From contig CAWIMX010000001.1 in the NCBI GenBank assembly GCA_963837345.1, positions 2,542,001-2,606,000 on the forward strand: a stretch of DNA of 64,000 bases, read 5' to 3'. Position 1 is the first letter of the stretch; the number at the start of each line of letters is the position of its first letter. A model generated the notes under the pieces. The model was not told where the DNA came from and did not search any database. It worked only from the letters and a program-made list of their open reading frames with translations. The stretch comes from CAWIMX01 sp963837345 (GTDB taxonomy: Bacteria > Acidobacteriota > Vicinamibacteria > Vicinamibacterales > CAVVIG01). The position numbers and the translations under genes were made by a program. Shown here in pieces: positions 9,981-18,487 of the stretch.

Positions 9981-10037
9981 GAAGCCGGGGACAGACTATC
10001 ACGAGAGCGCCGGTCGACCGTCGCGACCCGCTTCGCG

Positions 10038-11318
10038 TCACGCCGTCGCGCGTTCCGCGAACACTTGCACGAGGTGCACGAGCGTCTCGGTCGTCTTTTC
10101 GAGCCCGCGACGCGAGTTGAATTCGAGCCGGCTGTGGAAGTTATGGCCGCCCGTGAAGAGATTCGGACATGGCAGCCCCCGGAACGTGAGCTTCGAACCG
10201 TCGGTGCCCCCGCGGATGGGCCGGGTTGCCGGCGTCAGGCCGGCGCGTGTCGTGGCTTCAATCGCGTACACCACCAGATGCGGCTGATCCTTCAGGACGT
10301 CGTTCATGTTGCGGTACTGGTCCCGCACCTCGACTTCGACGCGCACGCCGGGCATCCGGGCGGCGCAGCCCCCGGCCAGCTCCCGGACCACGCGCTCCTT
10401 GGCGTCGAGACCCGTCGGGCCGGCGACGTCGAAGTCGCGCAGGATCACCTTTGCCGAGGAGGTCTCCACGTCGATCGTGCCCGCATAGGGGTGCACGAAC
10501 CCGGTGCGCCCCTCGGTGGCCTCGGGGCGCATCTCGCCGGGCAGCCGGACGAGGAAATCGCTCAAGGCGTACGCCGAGTTCACCAGCACGCCTTTCGCGC
10601 TGCCCGGATGCGCGCTCACGCCGTGGAAGGTGACGATGGCGAGGCGCGCGTTCCAGGTCTCGTGATTGATCTCGCCGAGAGCCTCGCCGTCCACGGTATA
10701 GGCGACGCGCGCCCCGAAGGCCTCGACGTCGAATCAATCGATGCCGACGCCGATCTCCTCGTCGGCGCTGAAGCCGACGGCGATCGGCCCGCGGCGGATC
10801 GCCGGGTTCTGCCGGAGCGTGTCGACCAGCGTCATGATCGCCGCCACTCCGGCCTTGTCATCCGATCCGAGGAGCGTCGTGCCGTCGGCCGTGATGATGT
10901 CGTCGCCGATCATGCCGGCCAGCGCCGGGTGGCTGGCCGCGGCAATGACCTGCGTCGGGTCGCCCGGCAGCACGAGGTCGCCGCCCCGGTAGTTGGCGTG
11001 AACGATCGGGCGGACGTTCGCGCCCGAGACGGCGGGCGACGTGTCCACGTGCGCCAGAAATCCCACGACCGCCGGCGCGTCCGCGGCAGCCACCGTTCCG
11101 GGCACCGATGCGTACACCATGCACGACTCGCTCACGCGGACCCGTTCGGCCCCGAGCGACTCCAGCTCGGCGGCGAGCTGCCGCGCGAGCGTCCACTGCC
11201 CGGGAGTGCTCGGGACGCCGGGCTGGCCCTCCGACGACTGGGTGTCGACGCGGACGTACCGGAGAAAACGATCGACGACCGACTCTCTGGGAGGATGGGC
11301 GAAGGGTATTTGCGCCAT
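10038..11318 (-). pseudogene. pepT: peptidase T (tripeptide aminopeptidase) interrupted by in-frame TGA
   Basis: Read through, this is a full-length M20 peptidase T of 426 codons, close to the usual 410. Metal-binding and catalytic motifs are present: FLAHVDTSP, LLGSDDKAGVAA, FSADEEIGVGID, then after the stop FDVEAFGARVAYTVDGEALG, FHGVSAHPG and TGGHNFHSRLEF. A TGA at 10734-10736 replaces one codon where family members have His, Lys or Arg between GAD and FDV; CGA to TGA would suffice. The frame is otherwise intact, with no indel. The enzyme normally removes N-terminal residues from tripeptides in the cytoplasm. A recent nonsense mutation or a base-call error fits best. Confidence 0.85.
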
Positions 11319-11401
11319 TGTCACGTCGTTGTCGCAGGCTCGTTGTCTGCGTCGACAAGAATCTCACACCTCACGGATGTTTCGGATTCCAGGGGGTGAG
11401 T

Positions 11402-12559
11402 ATGCACAGGAACAGGAGAGTCGTTCTGGTGGCGGCCGCGGCGCTGGTCGCGGCTGCCGTGGGAGCCGGCGTGACGGCCCAGGGGCGTGCAGACGCCCGC
11501 CGCGACGGCGACGATGGCCGCGACGGACATGGCCGGCACGAGGCCTACGCCATCGGCCTCTGGGGCGATCTGCCGTATTCGGACGTGCAGGAAACCGTCG
11601 GCCTGCCGAACCTGATCGCGGACATGAACGACCAGCACCTCGCGTTCAGCGTCCACGACGGCGATCTGAAGACCGGGAACGGAGCGCCCGTCTGCGATGA
11701 TGCCCTGTACGCGCGGGCAACCGGCTGGTTCAATGCCCTGAAGGCGCCGGCGATGTTCACGCCGGGCGACAACGACTGGACCGACTGCGACCGCCCGAAC
11801 AACGGTGCGTTCGACTCGCTCGAGCGCCTCACCTACGAGCGCGCCGTGCTGTTCTCGACGCCGTTCTCGCTCGGCCAGCACCGGATCCACCAGGACGTGC
11901 AGCTGGATCCGCTCTGCCTTGGCGTGGTCAGCACGACCGACCATACGCGCGTCTATCGGCCGTGCGTCGAGAACCGGCGCTGGGCACTCGAAGGGGCGAC
12001 CTATGCGACGATCAACATCCAGGGATCCTGCAACAATCTCTGCGGCGACGGCGCCGAGCCCGCCGAATACGCGGCCCGAAATGCCGCCAACATCGAGTGG
12101 ATGCGCGAGACGTTCGCCGAGGCGATTGCCCGGCGTGCGGCGGCCATCATGCTGATCGGACAGGCCGACCCGGGCTTCAGCGAGAGCGAGTTCGACGCCC
12201 CTCAGCGGAATCCGACGACCCTGGCCGAAACCGACGGCGACCCGGACGGTTTCCAGGAGTTCCTGCTGGCCCTGCGCGATGAAGTGGCCGCGTTCCGCCG
12301 GCCCGTCGTGTTCGTGCACGGCGATTCCCACTACTTCCGGATGGACAAGCCGCTCCTGGATGCCTCGGGCGGACGTCTGGAGAACTTCACGCGCCTCGAG
12401 ACGTTCGGAAATCACGCCGACCAGGGCACCAACGACATGCACTGGGTGAAGGTGTGGGTGGACGCCGACAGCCGCGAGGTCTTTTCCTACCAGCCGCAGA
12501 TCGTGCCGGCCAACCGCACCGCCGTCCCGGCTCCCGGGACGACGCCGGGAATCAGATGA
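11402..12559 (+). CDS. secreted calcineurin-like phosphoesterase
   Basis: The protein has 385 residues. The ATG at 11402 opens a signal peptide (MHRNRRVVLVAAAALVAAAV) followed by a charged DARRDGDDGRDGHGRH linker; the frame extends further upstream but without coding character. The mature part begins YAIGLWGDLPYSD and carries metallophosphoesterase-like metal motifs: HDGDLKTG, TPGDNDWTDC and VHGDSHYFRMD, placed as in the calcineurin-like fold. Cysteine-rich segments (QGSCNNLCGDG) suggest disulfides in the periplasm or outside. The substrate is not deducible. It is divergent from pepT. Confidence 0.8.
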   Translation: MHRNRRVVLVAAAALVAAAVGAGVTAQGRADARRDGDDGRDGHGRHEAYAIGLWGDLPYSDVQETVGLPNLIADMNDQHLAFSVHDGDLKTGNGAPVCDDALYARATGWFNALKAPAMFTPGDNDWTDCDRPNNGAFDSLERLTYERAVLFSTPFSLGQHRIHQDVQLDPLCLGVVSTTDHTRVYRPCVENRRWALEGATYATINIQGSCNNLCGDGAEPAEYAARNAANIEWMRETFAEAIARRAAAIMLIGQADPGFSESEFDAPQRNPTTLAETDGDPDGFQEFLLALRDEVAAFRRPVVFVHGDSHYFRMDKPLLDASGGRLENFTRLETFGNHADQGTNDMHWVKVWVDADSREVFSYQPQIVPANRTAVPAPGTTPGIR

Positions 12560-12678
12560 GCCTGCCGGCGAGGAGGGCGGCAGTCGGCCCCCCCACAGCC
12601 GGGCCGTTAGGGGCGGCGCAGCATCCCGGTCAACGTGCGCGAACGATTGTTGCAAGGGATCCGGCCAGGGAGGATCTC

Positions 12679-13224
12679 ATGAGCCAGCAACGACTCGGCC
12701 TGCACGCGCTGACGGCAATCTGCGCGGGCGCCGCGCTGATCGGTGTGACCGCCTGCGGACCGAACAATGCCGATACCACCTCGGCGGTGGACCCGGACAC
12801 CGGCGCGCCCGGCGCGTCTGATGTGACGACCCGCACTGGCAGCCCGATCACGGTCACCGGCTGCCTGCAGCAGGAGGATCACGACTACATCCTCACGGCG
12901 ATGAACGAGCCAGGCATGGCCGGCGCGCCGGCTGCCGCCGGCAACAAGGTCGGCACGGAACAGCTCACGGAAGCCCGGCACGCCTACAAGCTGAGCAGCC
13001 GCGACGACCTCGACGTGCTGGTGGGGAAGAGCGTCCGCGTGGAAGGCACGCTCGCCCGACGGTCGGATGTCGTGCGCACGGGGAATCAGCCCACGACGGA
13101 TCGTCAGGATCTCGATCAGGGCGACCTCGCGGCGATCGACGTGACGACGATCAATCAGGTGGCGGACGCCTGCGGCCAGACCAACGGCGACTCGCCGCAC
13201 AACGGGCCGTCGTCGAGAAATTAG
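12679..13224 (+). CDS. lipoprotein with TGCLQ motif, function unknown
   Basis: The 181-residue protein starts at ATG 12679 behind a GGGAGGATCTC ribosome-binding site. The signal peptide ends in a lipobox, GVTACG, so it should be lipid-anchored. The mature part has a low-complexity Thr/Asp/Ala linker, then ITVTGCLQQEDHDYILTAMN, a signature seen in small acidobacterial secreted proteins, and YKLSSRDDLDVLVGKSVRVE followed by GTL, which looks like an OB-type beta-strand set. It has no catalytic motif. It ends at a convergent hairpin shared with the Hsp20 gene. Confidence 0.75.
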   Translation: MSQQRLGLHALTAICAGAALIGVTACGPNNADTTSAVDPDTGAPGASDVTTRTGSPITVTGCLQQEDHDYILTAMNEPGMAGAPAAAGNKVGTEQLTEARHAYKLSSRDDLDVLVGKSVRVEGTLARRSDVVRTGNQPTTDRQDLDQGDLAAIDVTTINQVADACGQTNGDSPHNGPSSRN

Positions 13225-13235
13225 CGAACGGGGAT

Positions 13236-13269
13236 CGTGCCGCGCGTCCCGCTGCGGGCGGGCGGCACG
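13236..13269. terminator. convergent stem-loop terminator
   Basis: The 8-bp stem CGTGCCGC (13236-13243) and GCGGCACG (13262-13269) encloses a smaller CCCG/CGGG hairpin. It lies between the convergent ends of the lipoprotein and Hsp20 genes. There is no T-tract, so it is only a probable bidirectional terminator. Confidence 0.5.
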
Positions 13270-13280
13270 ACTCAGCCGAC

Positions 13281-13766
13281 CTACGTGGCCTGCGAGATCT
13301 CAATCCGCCGGCCCTGTTTCGCCGACTGCGGCGGCGCGGGCATCCGAACCTCCAGCACCCCGTCCTTGAACGTCGCCTTCGCCTGATCGACCATCGCCTC
13401 CTCGGGCAGCGGAAACATCCGGTAAAAGCTGCCGTAGGTTCGCTCGGTCCGATAGAAACCGTCCCGCCGTTCCTCGTGTGTCTGTCGCCGCTCGCCCTGG
13501 ATGATCACCGCCTCGCCGGTCACGACGACTTCAACGTCGTCGCGCGAGAGCCCCGGCAAATCGGCGCGCAACACCAGCTCGTTGTTGCGGTGGACCACCT
13601 CGATCTGGGGCGCCCAGAAGTCGGCGCCGAAGGCCGCCCGCTCCGCGTGCTGGCGGTCGGGCAGCCACCCCCGGCCGACGCCGAACACGTCGTAGAGCCG
13701 ATTCATCTCCGAGGACAGCCGATCCAGCGTCCGCGCGCGCGACATCTCCTGCTGCTTCTCCGCCAT
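13281..13766 (-). CDS. Hsp20/alpha-crystallin family small heat-shock protein
   Basis: The 161-residue protein starts at ATG 13766 after a GGAGGACA ribosome-binding site. An N-terminal arm (MAEKQQEMSRARTLDRLSSE) is followed by the alpha-crystallin domain: PQIEVVHRNNELVLRADLPG, LSRDDVEVVVTGEAVIIQGE, RTYGSFYRMFPLPEEAMVDQ and AKATFKDGVLEVRMPAP. ATP-independent holdases of this family bind unfolding proteins in the cytoplasm. It follows the DUF5335 gene by 29 bp on the same strand, so a heat- or stress-induced two-gene operon is likely. Confidence 0.93.
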   Translation of the reverse strand: MAEKQQEMSRARTLDRLSSEMNRLYDVFGVGRGWLPDRQHAERAAFGADFWAPQIEVVHRNNELVLRADLPGLSRDDVEVVVTGEAVIIQGERRQTHEERRDGFYRTERTYGSFYRMFPLPEEAMVDQAKATFKDGVLEVRMPAPPQSAKQGRRIEISQAT

Positions 13767-13795
13767 GTGTTGTCCTCCTGGGCGTCCGACGCGGC

Positions 13796-14338
13796 TCAAT
13801 GCGTCACTGCGGGCAGCGTCAGCCGCCGTTTCAGCGTCACGATCTGCGTTGTGCCCCCCTCGTCGAGCACCGCGATGCTCTCGAGTCCGGCGGCGTCCTC
13901 GCGGACCAGAATCTCGCGCGGATGGCGGATCAGGTGGTCGATCCCTTCCAGGGCGACGTCCAGCAGATCGTCGTTGGGGTCGTACGTGACCCCGACCATC
14001 GGCAGCCAGTCGGTCGCGATCTGATCGCCCAGGTCGAGCGACGCCACCTCGATCTCCGCCCGCGTCCCCGCGAGCCCGCGCGACACGCGCTCGAAGAACG
14101 CCTCCCACTGCCCGCGCGGCACTGTTCGCACCGCCGGCCCGCCCCCTGCACGCCGGGCGTCCGCCGCCTCGCCGTGCAGCCGCTCGATCACCCGCTCGCA
14201 GATGTCCTGCCGCTCGATCAGGTCGCGGCGGAAGTCGCGGGCGTCGGTGCGCGCGACCTCACGCTTGAGGTCGGGCAGGTAGTCGCGCAACAGCTGTTCG
14301 AGGAGGCGGGCCTCCTTGCCGGAGAGATGCAGGTTCAT
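13796..14338 (-). CDS. DUF5335 family protein
   Basis: The 180-residue protein starts at ATG 14338 after CGGGAGGCTTC. An N-terminal helical region (LSGKEARLLEQLLRDYLPDL and ARDFRRDLIERQDICERVIE) resembles short hypothetical proteins found alone elsewhere. The C-terminal half (RTVPRGQWEAFFERVSRGLA, LPMVGVTYDPNDDLLDVALE, HLIRHPREILV) matches DUF5335. The gene is thus a fusion of the two. It is directly upstream of hsp20. The function is unknown; a stress role is inferred from context only. Confidence 0.72.
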   Translation of the reverse strand: MNLHLSGKEARLLEQLLRDYLPDLKREVARTDARDFRRDLIERQDICERVIERLHGEAADARRAGGGPAVRTVPRGQWEAFFERVSRGLAGTRAEIEVASLDLGDQIATDWLPMVGVTYDPNDDLLDVALEGIDHLIRHPREILVREDAAGLESIAVLDEGGTTQIVTLKRRLTLPAVTH

Positions 14339-14391
14339 GGAAGCCTCCCGTGGTGCCGACTTACCGCCGGTACCGGACGTACCACGCAATT

Positions 14392-14423
14392 CCCGTACCT
14401 CCGAGAACGCACGGGCCTGTCAG
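14392..14423 (-). promoter_or_regulatory. weak candidate promoter for DUF5335-hsp20
   Basis: On the minus strand CTGACAGGC is followed 15 bp later by GGTACGGG. It resembles the repeated TGNACA-N21/22-TANNNT element but departs in spacing and overlaps the end of the acyl-CoA ligase gene by a few bases. It is listed only as a weak member. Confidence 0.25.
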
Positions 14424-16093
14424 GCGGAGCGAGCCCGGAGGTCACGCCGCAGGATCTTGAGCGTGCTGCCCTTCGGCAGCTCGTTCAGGAACTCGATCGC
14501 CCGCGGCACCTTGTAGGGCGCCAGCTCCCGGCGGCAGTAGGCAACCAGCTCCGCCTCGGTCGCCTGCTGTCCCGCTCGCAGCACGATGAACGACTTCACC
14601 GTTTCGCCCCGCCTGGGATCGGGGACGCCGATCGTCGCCGACTCGAGGACGGCGGGATGCGCCGCGAGGACGGCGTCAACTTCGTCGGGATACACGTTGT
14701 ATCCGCTGACGATGATCAGGTCTTTCTTGCGCCCGGCGATGAAGGTGTAGCCGTCCTGGTCCACCGTGGCGATGTCGCCCGTGCGCAGCCAGCCGTCGAC
14801 GAGGACCTCTGCCGAGGCCTCCGGACTCTGCCAGTACCCGCGCATCACCTGTGGCCCCTTGACGAGCAGTTCTCCGGGCGTGCCGGCCGGCAGCTCGGTG
14901 GAGCCGTCCTCCAGGCTCACGATCTTCATATCGGTCGAGGGGCAGGGCACGCCGACGCTGCCGATCTTGCGCCTCCCGACGAGCGGATTCACGTGTGTCA
15001 CCGGCGAGGCTTCGGTCAGGCCGTATCCCTCGACGATCCGGCTGCCGGTCAGTGCTTCGAAACGCTCGAGTACGGAAGTCGGCAGGGGTGCCGCGCCCGA
15101 AAAGCACGACGTCACGCTGGTGAGGTCGAGGCGGTCGATGCCGCGCGTTTCGACGATGGCGTTGAACATGGCGGGCACGGCGGGAAAGAGCGTCACGCGA
15201 TGCCGGGCCGTGTTCGAGATGATCCGCCGGATGTCTCGCGGATCCGGGATCAGCACGATGGCGGCCGCGATCGACACCGGATAGTTCATCGCGACGGTCA
15301 GCCCGAACACGTGGAAGAAGGGCAGCGCGCCGAGCATCACCTCGTGGCCGGGGCGGGCGCCGACGAACCACGATGCCACTTGCTGGGCATTGCACGAGAG
15401 GTTGCGGTGCGTCAGCATCGCGCCACGTGGAACCCCCGTCGTGCCGCCGGTGTACTGCAGCACCGCCACGTCGTCCATCGCGAGTGAACGGTCGAGGCGG
15501 CTGGGCGGCGCCGTCCGGATCATCGTGTGCATGAAGTGCACGCCTGGCTCGCCGTGCACCGAAGCCGCGAGCGGCGGGTGGTGAAAGCCGAGCGCTACGC
15601 GCGCCACGACGTTCCGCGGAAAGCGCAGGTACTCCGGAATCGACGTCACGACGTAGTGCTCGATCGGCAGGCGCCCCCGCATCGCCGCCAGCCGCTCGGC
15701 GAACAGATAGTCGGTGACGATCGCGACCGAGCAGCCGGCGTCGTTCCACTGGTGCTCGATTTCCCGTTCGACGTAGAGCGGATTGGTCATCACGACCGTC
15801 GCGCCCGCGGCGAGGGCCGCGTGAAAGGCGATCACGGTCTGCGGCAGGTTCGGCAGATGGATAGCGACCCGCGTGCCGTGCTCCACGCCGATGGCCGCGA
15901 GCGCCGCCGCGAACCGGTCCACGTGGGCCTTCAAGTCGCGGTACGTGAGGCGTCGGTTCAAGAAGATGAGCGCGGTCGCATCGGGATGGTCGATCGCGCT
16001 GCGATCGAGACACGCGGGCAGCGGCTCGGCCCGGAACGCGATCTCGCGGGGGACGCCCTCGTCATAAGCGCGATACCAGGCACGGTCGGTCAT
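14420..16093 (-). CDS. long-chain acyl-CoA ligase (AMP-forming)
   Basis: The 557-residue protein starts at ATG 16093. ANL-superfamily motifs are complete: the P-loop LQYTGGTTGVPRGAMLTH (about residue 207), GYGLTEASPVTHVNPL (about 350), WLRTGDIATVDQDGYTFIAG, RKKDLIIVSGYNVYPDEVD, and PKGSTLKILRRDLR with the catalytic lysine near the C-terminus. It adenylates a fatty acid and transfers it to CoA. Chain length cannot be told from sequence. Its ATG overlaps the stop of the beta-helix acyltransferase gene by 4 bp, so translational coupling is likely and the ligase may supply acyl-CoA to that enzyme. Confidence 0.9.
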   Translation of the reverse strand: MTDRAWYRAYDEGVPREIAFRAEPLPACLDRSAIDHPDATALIFLNRRLTYRDLKAHVDRFAAALAAIGVEHGTRVAIHLPNLPQTVIAFHAALAAGATVVMTNPLYVEREIEHQWNDAGCSVAIVTDYLFAERLAAMRGRLPIEHYVVTSIPEYLRFPRNVVARVALGFHHPPLAASVHGEPGVHFMHTMIRTAPPSRLDRSLAMDDVAVLQYTGGTTGVPRGAMLTHRNLSCNAQQVASWFVGARPGHEVMLGALPFFHVFGLTVAMNYPVSIAAAIVLIPDPRDIRRIISNTARHRVTLFPAVPAMFNAIVETRGIDRLDLTSVTSCFSGAAPLPTSVLERFEALTGSRIVEGYGLTEASPVTHVNPLVGRRKIGSVGVPCPSTDMKIVSLEDGSTELPAGTPGELLVKGPQVMRGYWQSPEASAEVLVDGWLRTGDIATVDQDGYTFIAGRKKDLIIVSGYNVYPDEVDAVLAAHPAVLESATIGVPDPRRGETVKSFIVLRAGQQATEAELVAYCRRELAPYKVPRAIEFLNELPKGSTLKILRRDLRARSA

Positions 16094-16854
16094 GTCCGGC
16101 CCGGCAGGCTGTGCGGACGCGCGAGCGGAACCGCCGGGGCGCCCGCGTACACGATCCCGCCTTCGAGCTTCGCATGTTTCGGCACGAAGCTCAGCGCACC
16201 CACCTGCGCCCCTGCGCCGATCTCCACCCCGATCTCGACGACGCTGCCGAGTCCGATGGTGACGCGGTCGCCCAGCCGCACGCGCGCCGTCTTCACGATG
16301 CCGCCTTCCACGGTGTGGCCGGCCATGTGCACGCCCCCGCCGATCACCACGTCGTCGCCGCACTCGATCAGGTTGTAGTCACTCACGGCCAGACTGTTGA
16401 CGTACACTCGCTTGCCGAGGCGGGCGCCGCACAGCCGGAGGTGCCCGGTCCAGATCGGCGTGCCGCGCACCAGCGAGCCCGCGACCATCCGCACGAGGTG
16501 GATCGAGGCCACATAGCGGACCCATCCGAGCAGGCGCCACTCCATGTCGGTGATCCGCATCGCGGCGTCCGGCGGCGTGCACCAGCCGAGGAGGCGCAGC
16601 GTAAGAGGCGAGACGACCATGAGGCAGAGGGCGAAAAGCACGTAGGATGGAACGAGTGCGATGCTGATGGCAGCCCATCGCCACGGGGAGCCGGTGTCGG
16701 CCGCCGGGATCAGCCACCGCCAGAGCAGCACCACCGGCGCGGCCGACACCGCACAGACGGCCGTCTGTACGGCGACGAGCGACGCGATCGTCCAGGCGAT
16801 GCGCCACCCGACGACGAGCCGGCGCGGACCCGCCTGGGACGGTGCCGGCGTCAT
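16090..16854 (-). CDS. membrane-anchored left-handed beta-helix acyltransferase
   Basis: The 254-residue protein has two N-terminal membrane segments (IAWTIASLVAVQTAVCAVSA and AAISIALVPSYVLFALCLMV) followed by a hexapeptide-repeat region from about residue 135. The repeats include GAGAQVGALSFVPKHAKLEG, RVRLGDRVTIGLGSVVEIGV and CGDDVVIGGGVHMAGHTVEG. This fold is typical of O- and N-acyltransferases, and the helices place it at the inner membrane. The acceptor is unknown. It sits upstream of and overlaps the acyl-CoA ligase gene, pointing to a lipid or secondary-metabolite acylation step. It is divergent from the alpha/beta hydrolase, with only 11 bp between starts. Confidence 0.75.
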   Translation of the reverse strand: MTPAPSQAGPRRLVVGWRIAWTIASLVAVQTAVCAVSAAPVVLLWRWLIPAADTGSPWRWAAISIALVPSYVLFALCLMVVSPLTLRLLGWCTPPDAAMRITDMEWRLLGWVRYVASIHLVRMVAGSLVRGTPIWTGHLRLCGARLGKRVYVNSLAVSDYNLIECGDDVVIGGGVHMAGHTVEGGIVKTARVRLGDRVTIGLGSVVEIGVEIGAGAQVGALSFVPKHAKLEGGIVYAGAPAVPLARPHSLPGRT

Positions 16855-16865
16855 CGACGTCTCCG

Positions 16866-17612
16866 ATGCCTAGCGACTACGATCCGCATCTGTCGATCCA
16901 CGGTGAAGGCCCGGCCGTCGTGCTGGTGCCCGGCATGAACGGCACCGGCGAGCTGTTCTATCGCCAGGTGCCGCGCCTCGAGCGATCCTACCGCGTCGCG
17001 ACCTATTCGCTGCGCGAGGATGCCGACAGTCTCGACCGGCTTGCCGGCGATCTCGCGCACATCGTCGAAACGGTCGCGCCGGAGACCCCCCGCGCCACCA
17101 TCGTCGGCGAGTCGTTCGGCGGGGCCGTGGCGCTCACCTTCGCGCTCGCGTACCCCGAGCGCGTCGAGGCGCTCGTAATCCTCAACTCGTTCGCCCATTT
17201 CGGTCCGCAGATTCGGCTCGGCCTCGCGATCGCCGGCCTGAAGGTCATGCCCTGGGGCGCCATGTCGCTGGTGCGCCACCTCACCGCGTTCCGGCTGCAC
17301 TCGCGGCACACGCATCGACGGGAAGTGAAGCAGTTCATCGCCCTGACCGCGCACGCCACGCGCGATGGCTACATCAATCGGCTGAAGCTGCTTCGAGAGT
17401 ACGACGTGCGCGATCGACTGGGGGAGATCCGCCGGCCCGCATTATTCCTGGCTGCCGAACACGATCACCTCGTGCCGGCCGTCGCGCAGGCTCGCTACAT
17501 GTCCCAGCGGGTGCCGCACGGCGTCTTGCGGATTCTGGAGGGGCACGGCCACATCTGCCTGATTGCGCCGGACATCGACCTGGCCGCGATCGTGCGGGAA
17601 TGGCGTCCGTGA
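16866..17612 (+). CDS. alpha/beta hydrolase
   Basis: The protein has 248 residues. The ATG at 16866 is preferred over 16842, which would overlap the divergent gene. The fold is clear: strand plus oxyanion loop AVVLVPGMNGTGELFY, nucleophile elbow VGESFGGAVAL (Ser near 83), acid loop LFLAAEHDHLVPAV, and catalytic His in GHGHICLIAP. The lid region is basic and hydrophobic (HLTAFRLHSRHTHRREVKQF). The substrate is unknown. Being divergent from an acyltransferase and ligase pair, it could be an esterase or thioesterase of the same pathway, but this is context only. Confidence 0.85.
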   Translation: MPSDYDPHLSIHGEGPAVVLVPGMNGTGELFYRQVPRLERSYRVATYSLREDADSLDRLAGDLAHIVETVAPETPRATIVGESFGGAVALTFALAYPERVEALVILNSFAHFGPQIRLGLAIAGLKVMPWGAMSLVRHLTAFRLHSRHTHRREVKQFIALTAHATRDGYINRLKLLREYDVRDRLGEIRRPALFLAAEHDHLVPAVAQARYMSQRVPHGVLRILEGHGHICLIAPDIDLAAIVREWRP

Positions 17613-17616
17613 GGCG

Positions 17617-18091
17617 TCAGGGCAGCCCGGCGATCGTCTTCAGCATGTCCATGCTCGTGACGATGCCGACCGGCGCGTCGCCCTCCGTCACAATCAGCCG
17701 ATGGATGTGCGCCTGGACCATGATCCGCGCGACATCCGCCACCGATGCCGTCGCCGGCACACGATGGACCGTCGGCGTCATCACATCTCGGACGGTCGCC
17801 GCCCGCTCCTCGCCGTACCTGATCACCCGGCTCTTCGAACCTGACGTTCGAGGTGTCGTCGCGGTAGAAGTCCGAGCTTCGCGTCGAGTCGAAATCGGAC
17901 GGTTCGGCCACGTTGCGGCCGATGTCGGTCATCGAGACCACGCCGATGAGGTGTCCCTGCCCGTCGACGACGGGCGCGCCAGAGATTTCCCGCTCGATGA
18001 GATATCGAGCGAGCGCGTCGGTCGTCATCTCGTCGCTGACCGTCATGATGTCCGGGTTCATGATGTCTTTCACCGTCCGCGTCGTGGTCAT
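17617..18091 (-). pseudogene. tandem CBS-domain protein, split by a +1 frameshift
   Basis: The ATG at 18091 follows TTGGAGGCCGGC. The first CBS domain reads VKDIMNPDIMTVSDEMTTDA and GAPVVDGQGHLIGVVSMTDI. After SNVRFEEP the frame becomes nonsense, while the second CBS domain continues in another frame: VIRYGEERAATVRDVMTPTV and HRLIVTEGDAPVGIVTSMDM, ending at 17617. Removing one G from the GGG run (CCC at 17826-17828) joins FEEP to VIRYGEE exactly. The intact protein would have about 157 residues, a normal stand-alone CBS pair that binds adenine nucleotides. A sequencing error is at least as likely as a mutation. Confidence 0.82.
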
Positions 18092-18167
18092 CGTGCCGGC
18101 CTCCAAATGTTCGTGAATGTGCCCGAAGGGACCGCGCCGAGCGGCGGTCGATCGACTTGCGCCTCCC

Positions 18168-18440
18168 TCAGCCGCCGCCGACCTTGCGGGGCGTTCGCGT
18201 GCGGGGGGCGAAGCCGCGGGCGGTCGAAGCCTTCCACGGCTGGTGCGTCTGGTGTTTGGGGGTCCGGGGAGGCGACGAGGCGGCCGGCGGCTGCGCCGGG
18301 TCCGTCGTCGCGCCGGCGCCCGCTTTCGCGCGTTCGGCTGCAGCCTTTGCCTCGTCTTTCGCGAGGCAGCAGTGCTTGTACTTGCGGCCGGACCCGCAAT
18401 AACAGGGCTCGTTGCGTCCCGGGCGTGGGCTGGAAGACAT
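18168..18440 (-). CDS. SEC-C motif protein
   Basis: The protein has about 90 residues. The N-terminal zinc-binding SEC-C motif is NEPCYCGSGRKYKHCCLAK, as at the C-terminus of SecA but here at the start of a small protein. The remainder is a helical Ala/Lys stretch and a Pro/Thr/Arg-rich basic tail (PPRTPKHQTHQPWKASTARG). Start is ATG 18440, with a GTG 6 bp upstream as an alternative. It is 47 bp upstream of the end of the SecD-like gene on the same strand. The motif is secure; the function is unknown. Confidence 0.75.
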   Translation of the reverse strand: MSSSPRPGRNEPCYCGSGRKYKHCCLAKDEAKAAAERAKAGAGATTDPAQPPAASSPPRTPKHQTHQPWKASTARGFAPRTRTPRKVGGG

Positions 18441-18487
18441 GGTCACTGGCTCGAGTGTACCTCAGTCGAACCGCGCCGGCTCGCGTC

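Noticed and set aside
10734..10736. TGA in pepT as a selenocysteine codon
   Set aside because: The position is normally His, Lys or Arg, no SECIS-like hairpin was seen, and peptidase T is not a selenoprotein family.
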